Shown: piece after piece, positions 44,510 to 54,499 of the stretch | Layout: each line of letters begins with the position of its first letter | How positions within the stretch are numbered: the first letter of the stretch is position 1 | Source of the DNA: Phlegmacium glaucopus | Taxonomy: Eukaryota; Basidiomycota; Agaricomycetes; Agaricales; Cortinariaceae | Assembly: GCA_015039465.1 (NCBI GenBank) | Contig: MU130028.1 | Coordinates: 59,679-123,678, forward strand | Direction of reading: 5' to 3' | Length of the DNA stretch: 64,000 nucleotides | The notes under the pieces: model-generated | Seen by the model: the letters and a program-made list of their open reading frames with translations, nothing else | The model's database searches: none | What the model was told of the DNA's origin: nothing | Made by a program: the position numbers and the translations under genes

Positions 44510-44720
44510 TTAGAGAAGATGAGGTTGCCAGTAACCAAGTGTATTCCAAGGTGCTGTTCTAAGACAGCACCTGCTACCTATATATACAAGAAGACCCAGG
44601 TAACTACACCTGGGTCTGACAGCTATGGAAATAAAGACAGGACATACATTCATAGGAACATGTGATAACAATCTACTCAAAGTATGCATGTTTACTACTA
44701 AGCAATGTTTGTTGAAACTA
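44510..44720 (-). repeat. Hairpin-bearing dispersed repeat, copy 2
   Basis: Stem AGGTGCTGT / ACAGCACCT (44549-44572) followed by CCTATATATA, in reverse orientation to copy 1. A second hairpin AGACCCAGGT / ACCTGGGTCT lies at 44593-44616. Confidence 0.62.
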
Positions 44721-45921
44721 CTAATAACCATTCATGTGACTACAGATAGAGGGAGGAGATGGGATTGTAGCTAGAATGAATATGTGTATGTAGTATCCCC
44801 TGACAGTTTATGTCTCATGAATGTTCTGGTAATTGAGCCAACCAGAGAGCAATGGACCAGTCTTTAAGTCAATAGTCTCTCTGTCATTTATTTAAGGGAA
44901 GGATTGACCTGTGACTTTAACACACAGAAGAGGGGGAAAGAAGAGAGAAGAGGATGAACAAGAAAGAGCAGTAAGACTATAGCAGTAGACAGTAGGTGTA
45001 CAGTAACAGAAATAGGCTTAAAATACAAACTTAGGGGAGAATTCTAGTGAATTCAGAGGGAGAAGATGACAGCTTGAGGTTAAGATTGGCATTAAGTGAA
45101 CTAACTATCTGTAAAACAATAAAAAATATGTGCTGTCAAGAGAAGATGAAGAGATAACAGCTGAAAAAAGTAAAGAACAATGGAAAAGAAGGGAGGTCAA
45201 TAAAAAAATCTGTAAAATGACAAAGTGCAAGAGAAAAGAAATAAAGGCAGTGTATATGGTCCAATAGTAAAAATATATCAAGCTCCATTCCTGTGGTCAT
45301 GTAAAAAATGTGAAAGGTCCTGAGTCAACACTTGAAAAGTACAGCCTTATTCCTATGAAACTTCCATATGCTCATGATCTCATGTCACATAGCCTTGATA
45401 ATATACTTTGTGTCCAGTTTCTTGTCCATCCATCCAAACACATCCATCCTGAAACCCAAACCAAAACCCAAATTTGGAGCTGTATATTCCACCCCACAGA
45501 CAAGTTTAACTTCCTTTCTATTTTCACTCATTTTCATTTTTTCTTTGTTTCTTAAAATTCCCATTGATCAGCCAAATCAGCCCCAAATCAACACCTAAAT
45601 TGGCACCCAAACCCAAACATACTCACCTTTCATTCACTTCAGTATTATATCATCTTACAACAACAATAACAATGCACACAACAACAACAACAATGCATGC
45701 AATGACAACAATGTACGCAATGACAACAATGCATGCAACAACAACAACAACAATGCATGCACTGATGACAACAATGCATGCAACAGCAACAGCAACATGC
45801 ACAATGGTGAATGCAGTAGTGACACTGCTAGTAGCCTCTCTAACAAAGGTATGTGGGGCTGAGGCCCTGGTAGTATTATATCTCTTTAAGTGTACAGTTT
45901 CATGTAATATTAGATATCTTA
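44721..45921. other. Unassigned DNA with microsatellite
   Basis: AG-rich sequence (44930-45250) and an ACAACAACAACAATGCATGC-type tandem array at 45658-45800. ORFs through the array are repeats. No gene supported. Confidence 0.45.
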
Positions 45922-47077
45922 ATGGATGATCCAATTACACCACCTTGTCCTTATGGATTGTCTCGAACCACAGGAGGACTTTTTTGTGGAAACACCTATG
46001 GAAATGCCCTAAGTCATGCTGACTTTGAGGATGTTAACATAGATTACCTTGGCCCTGTTGAGGACAAGCCAGCAGTTCTTCAGGCCAAGGTTTATCTTTA
46101 TGTTTCTCCACTCAATCCAGCTGATGTTGACTTGGCTATAACTAAGCCTATGTCTACTGTAACAGTCAAAGATGAGAAGAGCTTGGGGCCTGTTCTTGAG
46201 GAAATATCTGCAAAGTGGTCTCCTATTAAACGTAAGTTAAACCCTCTAATTATTATTATTATCATTATTAAAATATTCATAGGAGACCAGGTGTTTGTTA
46301 GAGTTGAAGATGTATGGGATGTGAAAGGCCGTTATGAACAAGCAGTAAAACAAAATGAAAGTCTTGACTGGATGATTGAGAGTGGTCAAAAGATAAACTG
46401 ACTCTTAATTGTAAGCCTCTTTCCTTTTACATTAGTTTTGCTGTTGAATATTAGCATAGAGTTCTTATGGAAACTCTCGTCAGCTTTCTGTTCCAGAATC
46501 TCTTGCTCCTTCCCTTTCTGGCTTTGCTTCAGTTCCCACTTCAGTTCCCACTTCACGTTCTGAAACTCCTGACTCCTCTGGCAGCTCTCTCCTCACTACC
46601 CACCAACTTGAGATGGCTAACATCTTAAAAATTGACCTCGATCTTGTCAAAAAATCAGATAATTCCTTGCAAATGAGCTGGAAACGATACAAGGCTATTA
46701 ATGCTGCCCTTATGAAATGTACTAAAGTCAAGTGGCCTGGGAGAACCCCACAAACAGCTGAGATTGCTGAGATCTTGATTAGCAAATCATCTTGGTGTAA
46801 GCCTGTCCAACCTAACTTCAAAAAGGTTGGTCATTATCCTCAGATGGTAGACTGGCTGGAAAAGGATGAAGATGATGATGATCCTAGTGATCTAGAGGTC
46901 TGGGGAGTGGAAAATATTGGCTATCTTCACTCAGATCTTACACTATGGCTAGGCAATGGTGGGACATTAGTTCTAAATGAAGTCACCCCTTCTCCTCATA
47001 AGTCTGTGACCAGATCATTGCAAAAGGGGAAGCAGAGGATGATAGATGTTGAAGAGAGCAGAAACAATAAGGGATAG
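45922..47077 (+). CDS. Uncharacterised multi-exon protein
   Basis: Exon 1 from MDDPITPPCPYGLSRTTGG to SPIKR, intron GTAAGT 46231 to CATAG 46282, exon 2 DQVFVRVEDVWDVKGRYEQA. A possible intron ends at about 46459. Exon 3 is Ser/Pro-rich (SVPESLAPSLSGF) then TTHQLEMANILKIDLDL and an acidic segment DEDDDDPSDLEVWG, ending at TAG 47077. I recognise no domain. It lies directly upstream of the KDZ cysteine-cluster gene on the same strand and may be part of that transposon's cargo or an upstream part of one transcript. It is open in each exon, so it may be intact. Confidence 0.45.
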
Positions 47078-47224
47078 GGGTGAAGGGGGAAGTGATTCTA
47101 ATAAGAAATCACACAAAAAAGGCAGTTCTATTCAGAAGTAAGTTTAAATGGATGTCTCTGCCTCTTTTAAAATTCAATGTAATATAGTCTCTTGTTCTAT
47201 GCTACCTTTCTGCTGTCTTTCAGT

Positions 47225-48789
47225 CAACTGTCAATATTTTCCTGGATTTTTATTCTAGCTGCCTTTATCCCCATGGTCTCTGGATCACCAACTAGTCAAA
47301 AATTCCCTGATATTACCTTCCAAGCATTTAATGCCTTCATTACTGCCAACTTTGACCTATGTGTCTCATTATTAACTGTTCTTCTGGTTTTATTTACCCT
47401 GACTGAAAATTCTGATTTACTCAACCTCCATTCTCAGCAACAACATGCTCTGTATGATTCAGAATGAGCAACCAGAGTTACAGGATGGATTAAAGCCTTA
47501 ACAACAGCAATTTCTGATAAACTTGGGGATAGCCTTTCTGAGCTCCTTCTGGAATCAGATCTTGTATCAGATCCTCAGGAGAAGGAGTATATTCAGCCAG
47601 TTTCCCTGAAACTCAATAAATTTGCCAATATCTTAGGCTTCTTGCCTTACAAAAAATCAGGAAGGTTTACAGGAAAAACAAATACAATATCTCTGGATAA
47701 GGTTCAGCCAGTCACTGTCATTTGTCCTCAAGTTTTTTCCTGCCAAACAGCAACATGCAATCCACAATCTCTCCTGCAGTCAACAAAAGACTGTGACATA
47801 CCAAGAGTTACATTTATCAAGGGAAATGATGACTTCCACAATGTTCAGGTTTTGACTGGACGGTGCCCCACCTGCAAAACAACATATTCTGCTGATCATG
47901 AAAGATTTCAGAGTAATGAAACTACCTGGAGCAGAGTCTATATAAACTCTGCAAAACATCTTAAAATTGGCCAAAGCATATGGGTGGACCATATCTTCTC
48001 CAAAGCTATAGTTAACAGCATTTATAGTTTTCATGCTTCAGTTTCTGCATTTTCTGAATACTGGAATAACACCTATGGCTTAGTAACTTCATCTCAATCA
48101 ACCAATATTACTCATCATCAAGTTTGGCATGCCTTTATACAGGAGTCTCTGAACAGTTGCAGGTGCATCTGATATGGAGTTAGAGCTCAATGATGCTCTC
48201 AATATTGAAGAAGTCACTCATGATGCCTTTGAAATTTTGGGAAACCAAGGGTGTATTCAAGCAGCACACCAACATTCATGTTCTGCATGTACTCAACCAT
48301 ATCACCTTGCATCTGATGTTATTGATGATACATCTTCTGAACACTCCAGCAATATGAATGTTGACTCAAATGCCTCTTCTGTTAAAATGGTTGTTTTAGA
48401 TGGAATTGTTATGGGCCCTACAGTAAGTTATTTTATATAATTTATTATTTACTAACATTATCCAAAAATAGCACTGTGCATATGATGACTGCATTAATGA
48501 ACTTTCAAATGCACATGGTGGTGCATTATGTGCTCACCATGACACTATGCTTGGATCACAATGCCATGTATTCAACTGTCAAAATCAAAGAGTCAATCCT
48601 ACTGAGGCTTGTGATGAAAATCAACCTATATGGAAGAAGCATTCAGAAAAGCATAGCCAGCAACACTTATCTGGTGTATGACGTATGCTTAAGTGACCTA
48701 CAGAAAATATGGCATGGCAGATCCAGGATCACCAAGAAGCTGGACCACATGATCAAGAGGCACCAGAAAATCCACAAAGGCCTTACTAT
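47225..48789 (+). pseudogene. KDZ-transposon-associated cysteine-cluster protein (CxC5/CxC6)
   Basis: The N-terminal part (about 47225-47640) is hydrophobic then variable. The CxC5-like part reads VICPQVFSCQTATCNPQSLLQ, then CDIPRVTFIKG and VQVLTGRCPTCKTTYSADHE, with a CxxC pair. The CxC6-like part reads HSCSACTQPYHLASD, then VKMVVLDGIVMGP, an intron (GTAAGTTA 48423 to about 48471) and CAYDDC, GGALCAHHD, SQCHVFNCQNQRV, LSGV, ending near a MITE at 48791. CxC5/CxC6 clusters accompany Kyakuja-Dileera-Zisupton transposases in fungi (family knowledge). TGA at 47465, 48679 and 48694 each replace an expected Arg; a one-base frameshift is near 48155. The KDZ transposase itself is not in the window. 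Confidence 0.82.
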
Positions 48790-48790
48790 T

Positions 48791-49394
48791 AGTGTTTAAA
48801 AGTCCGGTCTGGTCCAGTTTTTTGACCCTCAGGGCCTTTAACCGAGACCGTGACCGGTCCACCTCGGTCCTAGGACCTCAAAAGACCGGACTGGACCACT
48901 TCAGACCAGTTTACATCAGTTTTTTTTGGTCCTAGGACTGGTCCTGGTCCTAACTGGTCTTAATCAGTCTGTGACCAGTCTTCTGCTCATAAATATATAT
49001 TTTTGTATTAAAGACAGTTGTTCAGTTACATGATAGCTTCCGAACGAGCCCAAGAACATTAAATTTCGTTAGGATTTGGATTTTATACAGTAATATTAGT
49101 ACAATGTCTTATTTTAGCAAATATTTTAGACTCTTTTACAGATCTATTTATTTCTCGGCCAGTTTTTATTGGATTTTTATGATCTTGGGCTCGTTAAAAA
49201 GGGGTAAATTAAGGCTACTGTTTTGCTGGTTCAGACTAGTCTAAACCGCAAAAGACCGGTTAATCGAGACTGGTCTTTTTCTGGTCTTTGATTCTCAAAA
49301 ATCAAAAGACCGGACCACTGGTCCAGTCTTTTTCCAGTCCAGTCCGGTCTGGTTATGGTCTTTTTCCGGTCTCTGAACTGGACCTTCAAACACT
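48791..49394. mobile_element. MITE with AGTGTTT termini
   Basis: The left end AGTGTTTAAAAGTCCGGTC and the right end, as reverse complement AGTGTTTGAAGGTCCAG, are inverted repeats of a hAT-like type. The subterminal regions are dense in GGTCC/CCGGTCT words in both orientations; the middle is AT-rich. No 8-bp duplication is visible: the left flank is the KDZ gene end and the right flank another gene fragment. Confidence 0.75.
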
Positions 49395-50228
49395 ACATAT
49401 GCCAAATTTTCTCTCATTATCTTTGAGGCTGTGGTCCTCCCAATACACTTTATCACGAGTCTTGCAGATTATCTCTTCATTGATGCGAGACAAGTTGTAT
49501 GCTCCACAAGGGTAAGCAATGGTGAGGTGCCAAAGTCTTCTTTGCTTGGCTTGGTAAACAATAAGAGTATTTTGGTCCAAGGGATCTTGGGATGATCTAA
49601 GCTCATGTACCTGCAGATTTCCCCAGAACTTGGCCAGCATGGTCACACGATCCTGGGGCCAATTGGCTTCTTCCATAGTGACAATCATTCAAGGGGCAGC
49701 CTGACAAAAATCTTCCCATATAATGCCTTTGTCATTGATAACCCCAAGTGCAGTCTTAGCAGATGCCACAGGAACCCAAGAGGTAGAGCCCTTGGACAGA
49801 CGAACCATCACCATAGCCTCATCATCAGTAGCAGTGGTGTTTCAAAATGCTTCGTTGAGACCAGCATTTGTATAATACCATAACTCAACATATAAGCCTT
49901 TCTCTATCTTCCTGATTGCATAATTTGACATGATGACAGGAGCTATTGTTGGGACATCTCTATCTGAGATAGGAATATATTTCAATTTATTTTTCTTCAT
50001 TTCTTCCTTTCAAAGATTCTCCTCTTCATCAATCCTGGCCTGGACCCTCAACAGATCAGCTTCTGATTGTAACTGATGGTGCTCCATGAGAGCAAGGGCA
50101 TCATCATCATTCTGTTGTTGCCATTTAAGTTTATCGGCATCATTGCCAGCATCCCAAATATTTTTTAGGAGTTGTATGGCCTGTTCCTCAGTAGTAGTAG
50201 GGTTGACAAATGGGGCATGGGCTGCCAT
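49386..50228 (-). pseudogene. Agaricomycete transposon-linked hypothetical protein
   Basis: The minus strand from ATG 50228 (MAAHAPFVNPTTTEEQAIQ) reads LLKNIWDAGNDADKLKWQQ and a coiled segment, then KKNKLKYIPISDRDVPTIAP, IMSNYAIRKIEKGLYVELWY and YTNAGLDEAFKH. A frame change follows, then NWPQDRVTMLAKFWGNLQVH and LIVYQAKQRRLWH, ending beside the MITE at 49394. This layout recalls a multicopy, repeat-associated hypothetical gene of mushrooms (recognised by pattern; function unknown). Frame shifts at about 49700-49860 suggest decay, though a missed intron is possible. Confidence 0.5.
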
Positions 50229-50460
50229 GTAAATAGGAGAGGTGAAATCAAGGCACTGTAAGGGGATGGATAAGACCCATAAACCAAGTTGAATTCTAAG
50301 GTGGTTATCTTTGATAACCACCTTATGCCTATATACTGTACACATGGGAAGTAATACAACTATATGGGGCTAGTATGTAATAGAAGGAAGGCATGTGTAA
50401 AAACAAGAAGTTGTTGACATCAGAGTGCAATGTCATCAGACAAAGGGAAACTACAGCTAT
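50160..50460 (-). repeat. Hairpin-bearing dispersed repeat, copy 3 (upstream of the hypothetical gene)
   Basis: Stem TAAGGTGGTTATC / GATAACCACCTTA with loop TTT (50297-50325), then CCTATATAC (TATATAGG on the minus strand). It lies about 70-100 bp upstream of the ATG at 50228, as a promoter and leader would. Confidence 0.68.
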
Positions 50461-51507
50461 GACGAAAGGGGTAAGTGTTAGAATCTTAGATCCTAGATAA
50501 TGATGGTGACACTCAGTCACTGATATAACAACTATAGATTAGTCTACTGTACCTAGATAATGATGGTGACACTAGGTACAGTAAATATAAGTAAGTGAAG
50601 AAGATAAAGAAATGGAAGAAGATATCGTACCTCAGTCACTGATATAATGACTGAGGTTTGTCTACATAAATGTGAAGTATTTATATTATGGTGGTACAAT
50701 GGATGTGGCAGCGTCTGTGGCATGGTCGCCCATTCCGCTTTGTTCACAGTGGCCTTTCCTAATTTGGTCATGCCTCAATTCTCAACAGTAAGATCCTATG
50801 TACTAGGCAAACTGTTCGATAAGGGTGTGAAGGAAATGGATGAGCAGTGACAATATGAACATAGTGAGTATTGTTCTATATTATGACTAAGCCCACCATA
50901 GAGGCAGACACATCTAGGTGTCCCCTTACAGGCACTCTAAAAGACCTGGGTCCGACTGGATTCTAGGCATTGGTTCAAAATACTCTTAATTTATATTTAA
51001 ATAAATTTGTGTGTCTTTTGTAAAATCGAAAGAAGATACATCAGTAAATTTGGGGTCAGCTGACCAGCACCAGACAGCACCAGACAGTGGCATAGAGCCA
51101 TAGTAAAGGTTCTTATGTTTACAGTGTTACTGTGACACTTGACAGCGCTATCCAGAAATGGCCCGATGCTAGATAGCACTATGGAGTGCTATACGGGTGC
51201 TATATAGGGCTATAATGTGCTATATAGGGCTAGGCTAATACTGTAGTTAGAGAGCCCTGTACTCGTAATATTCTAATAGCAATCACAATTAGAGTAAGGA
51301 AATTGTTAAAAGAATCATATTCAACTAGGTAATAGTAATCTAAACATCATAATATACTACTTATACTACTGTAAAGGATCATTGTCGTCATTGTCATTTA
51401 CACCTAAGATGGAATTAGAATAATGAATTATGATAGAGGGGAAAATTAAGAGCTTACATGTGTGGTATAACACACCATTGTCGTCATCACATGCCATAAT
51501 TGTCACT
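50461..51507. other. Unassigned DNA with short repeats
   Basis: GATAATGATGGTGACAC occurs twice (50495, 50557) with CTCAGTCACTGATATAA twice (50512, 50632), mixed direct and inverted. Degenerate GCTATATAGGGCTA words lie at 51150-51235. No gene seen. Confidence 0.45.
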
Positions 51508-52101
51508 TGTTACATTCCGTCACATTCCGTCACACGTTACTCCGGTCCGACTCCGTTGGAGTCGTTTCCGGTAGTCCGTACTCCGTTCCAGTACTCTCCC
51601 TCGTTTCCGACTCTACTCCCCCTACGCCCGACTCCGAGACTTCTCCGTATCATTCCGACTCTTCCGACGATATTCCAAACACCTTACCACACCTTCGTCA
51701 TAACACTATTCCTTTGTCATCACTTTCCCACTATCAGTCAGCACACTACCCATGGATTATTCACCCAAGAATGCAGGACCTTTCCCGGAAGCAGAACGCA
51801 GCACTTATATTTATATTCTATATTTCGGTTGCAATTCTCTTTATATTTAAAGTACTCGAACTTGTATGTTTTCCCTTAGTTCGAATATCAACTTAGTTCC
51901 CCTCCTCTTGTTTTTCCTCTAAGTCACTGAGGTCTTCCGACTTATTACTTTTTCTTCCGTTCCGAAATCAGGACACCTTAGGAGCTGGGCGGCACAGCAC
52001 ATACGCTGAGGCCAACGTCCTTTCCGGGTTACTGTTCCGGTTCCGTTCCGTCCGTTCCGGAGTAACTCCGACGTGACTTCTCCTTTGCTTTAAACTTAAC
52101 A
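51508..52101 (+). mobile_element. Solo LTR of the Gypsy family
   Basis: Starts TGTTACATTCCG and ends AAACTTAACA; 594 bp. Perfect duplication TCACT at 51503-51507 and 52102-52106. It retains more CpG words (TTCCGACTCTTCCGACG) than the other copies, suggesting it is the youngest or least decayed. Confidence 0.93.
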
Positions 52102-52139
52102 TCACTGCACCTCATCGTCACCGCACCATGTCATCGTTG

Positions 52140-52260
52140 TCATCATCACATGTTGTTGTAGTTGTTGTTGCATGTTGTTGTAGTTGTTGTTGCATGTTGT
52201 TGTAGTTGTTGTTGCATGTTGTTGTAGTTGTAGTCGCATGTTGTTGTTGTCACCACTATA
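52140..52260. repeat. 22-bp GTT-rich tandem repeat
   Basis: Four to five copies of CATGTTGTTGTAGTTGTTGTTG, degrading into TTGTTGTCACC words up to about 52360. Confidence 0.9.
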
Positions 52261-52607
52261 AGCATCATCATTGTTTTGTCATTTATTATCATTGTTGTTT
52301 GTCGAGATGCTCACCATTTGTTGTTATTGCTGTTGTGGTATTGTTGTCAGGTGGTAGTGGTGGTGGTATGGAGTGACGAGCTTGGTGGGAACAAGTGTTG
52401 AACTTAAATATTTAGTAATTTTAGTTTTTGTGCATGGACTCTGTTTAGGGTTGGCTTATTTAACTTAATGAAAATCTCAAAAATGTGTGATGTATTCTAA
52501 TATGACACAGTGACAAAGCTAGACTATGCATCAGGAAAAGTCCAACTGTGTGGCCGGTCTGGAGCCAGACACGCCAGACACTTCCAGACCACCAGAATGT
52601 GAGTGGC

Positions 52608-52795
52608 AACATAATACCCTCCCGATATCATAATACTTTCACATATCAGAATGACATTCTGATTTTACTATGTTTGTGACAGAATAAACAAATCTGACAT
52701 AGTAATACCCTACCAATGTCATAATATTTTCGTGTCTCACAATCTCGTCCTGATTTCATAACCGCGTTTGTGGCAGAATAAATGAATCTGATGTT
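52608..52795. repeat. Two tandem units of about 93 bp
   Basis: Both units contain AATACCCT(C/A)CC(G/A)AT, TCATAATA(C/T)TTTC, CTGATTT and GTGRCAGAATAAAYRAATCTGA. They lie just beyond the broken end of the Plavaka N-terminal half and may be its subterminal repeats. Confidence 0.65.
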
Positions 52796-52851
52796 GGGTA
52801 GTCATACTTCATCATACCTTCCAGACAATCATAAATTTATGGTTCTGCATA

Positions 52852-54236
52852 AAATGGTGACCATCAGGACAGCGATAGACGGCAGGTGTAGACATGGATG
52901 GATGGTTTAAGGGTTGAAAGTATTGCTGATATCAATGAGTGGTACAGCTGTCGTTTAAATTTCCAAAACTTTAGGTCATTGTCTTATTTGTGATCACCTA
53001 CAGACTCAGATGAGGTTTGATGTTAAAGGTGAGGTTAGAAATAAATGCATACTCTTGGGGATAGCCAGAAATCCGATAGGAACAAGAGCATTACGGTGCG
53101 CTCGTCTCACATTGTTGTGTACATTTCCAATAGAAAAATACAGGGGGTGGTATTCAATATCACCAGTACCAACAGACATGGTGGTCTTGTCACTTCCCAG
53201 AACAATTGGAACGAACATAGAACCCTCATTGTTGATAGGGTTTTCTTTGTAAATTGCATCCTTAAGACGGTTGGCAGGTTCCAAGGTCAGCTTGAAATGA
53301 TGATGGTAAGAATAAATCCGACATACACACTGACGCCACGCAAAGTTTCCAGACATCAAATCTGACTGTCGTCGCCCACCTTGTGCATCAAGTTCAAAAT
53401 ATGGTGCTGGGTCAAACTCCTTTGCAAAGTCAGGATTTGAAAGCATATTGCAAACGACAACTTCGGGGTCACGATACCAGATGTCATATTCTTGCTTCTG
53501 CCAATGTCTTTGAGTGGCTCGTCGAAAGAAGTCTTGAAACACTTCCATGGTGCATCACCTGAGTTCTGTCATGGGTTCACATCAACACGAGATGAGACAT
53601 CATAAAATAAAATGCATACCTTCCTCTACAGCATCTATGGTATCGTAGATATGTTTATAGCTATTAAAGGGGCCCAGACCCCCGTGTTGCATCAGGGACA
53701 GTGCCCATAGTTTGAGGAGGTGGTTGATATTCCCTTGCGACATTTCCTCTTGACAATAAAGGAAGTCGGCAAGCTTGAACTGAATGTTGTCAGCGAAAGG
53801 GGTCCAGTTGTTGGCAGCTTGAGCCAGTCATGGAGGAGGGGGAGATCCTGCCGGTAACTATTGGCCGTTTTCATTGCAAGGTTGGCCTACAATGCCAGAA
53901 TAACATAAGGTTAACAAATCGAGCCACAAAAAATCACACACATACCACTGAGAAATGGGTGATATATTCTTGATTGGTGTGGCTGGCGTTCACGTTCCGG
54001 GTCTGGAGTATGGCTGGGGTCTTCTGCCTGATCATACACAGGCTCTGGTGATGTGCCAGGTGACTGAGTTTCACGTTGTGGCCTTGGACTCAGAAAAGGG
54101 GAAAAGTGGGTTTGTTTGGCATCTGAATGACTTGCTGGCCTGGGATGCATTGTACAGACATGGTTCGTCCGCCCAGCCTCACTTCAAAAAATTTCTGTAC
54201 ATCCTCGATGCAGACATGGAAGATCCTTGAAGTTGA
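52852..54236 (-). pseudogene. Plavaka transposase, N-terminal half
   Basis: The minus strand from about 54236 reads a Pro/Glu-rich start with RIYHPFLSG, an intron at about 53946-53888, then FKLADFLYCQEEMSQGNINH and LLKLWALSL. YDIWYRDPEVVVCNMLSNPDF follows, then YFELDAQGGRRQSDLMSGNF, MFVPIVLGSDKTTMSVGTGD and YHPLYFSIGNVHNNVRRAHR with ALVPIGFLAIPK. An intron at about 53044-52990 leads to KFWKFKRQLYHSLISAILST, ending at RCPDGHH near 52852. These blocks belong to the Plavaka (CACTA-related) family of basidiomycetes. A TAA (CAA expected) lies at about 52978 and frameshifts near 53300 and 52880. The remaining half is in the opposite orientation at 56974. Confidence 0.83.
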
Positions 54237-54499
54237 TAGGTCTTGTCTTTTGTGAACCTCGGGGCATGATGGAAGTAGTAAGAAACTCAGTTCAGTGACA
54301 AGTCAGAGAGTGGAGTGACTCACCCTAATGCAATCACACAATCAAAAAATTTCAACTTCAAGTTATTCATCATCTCCTGGTTCTATCTGAGTCATGGAGT
54401 CAGCAGATGGTCTCAACAATGGAGCTTGACCAAAGCACCGAACAACCTACTCACACGAACATCCAACGGAGAACCCAAAGCCTCCTAAGTGAACCAAGG

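Noticed and set aside
39520..50325. Hairpins read as Helitron 3' ends
   Set aside because: The bases after the stem are CCTATATA and not CTRR, similarity continues well past that point, and no RepHel gene is present.
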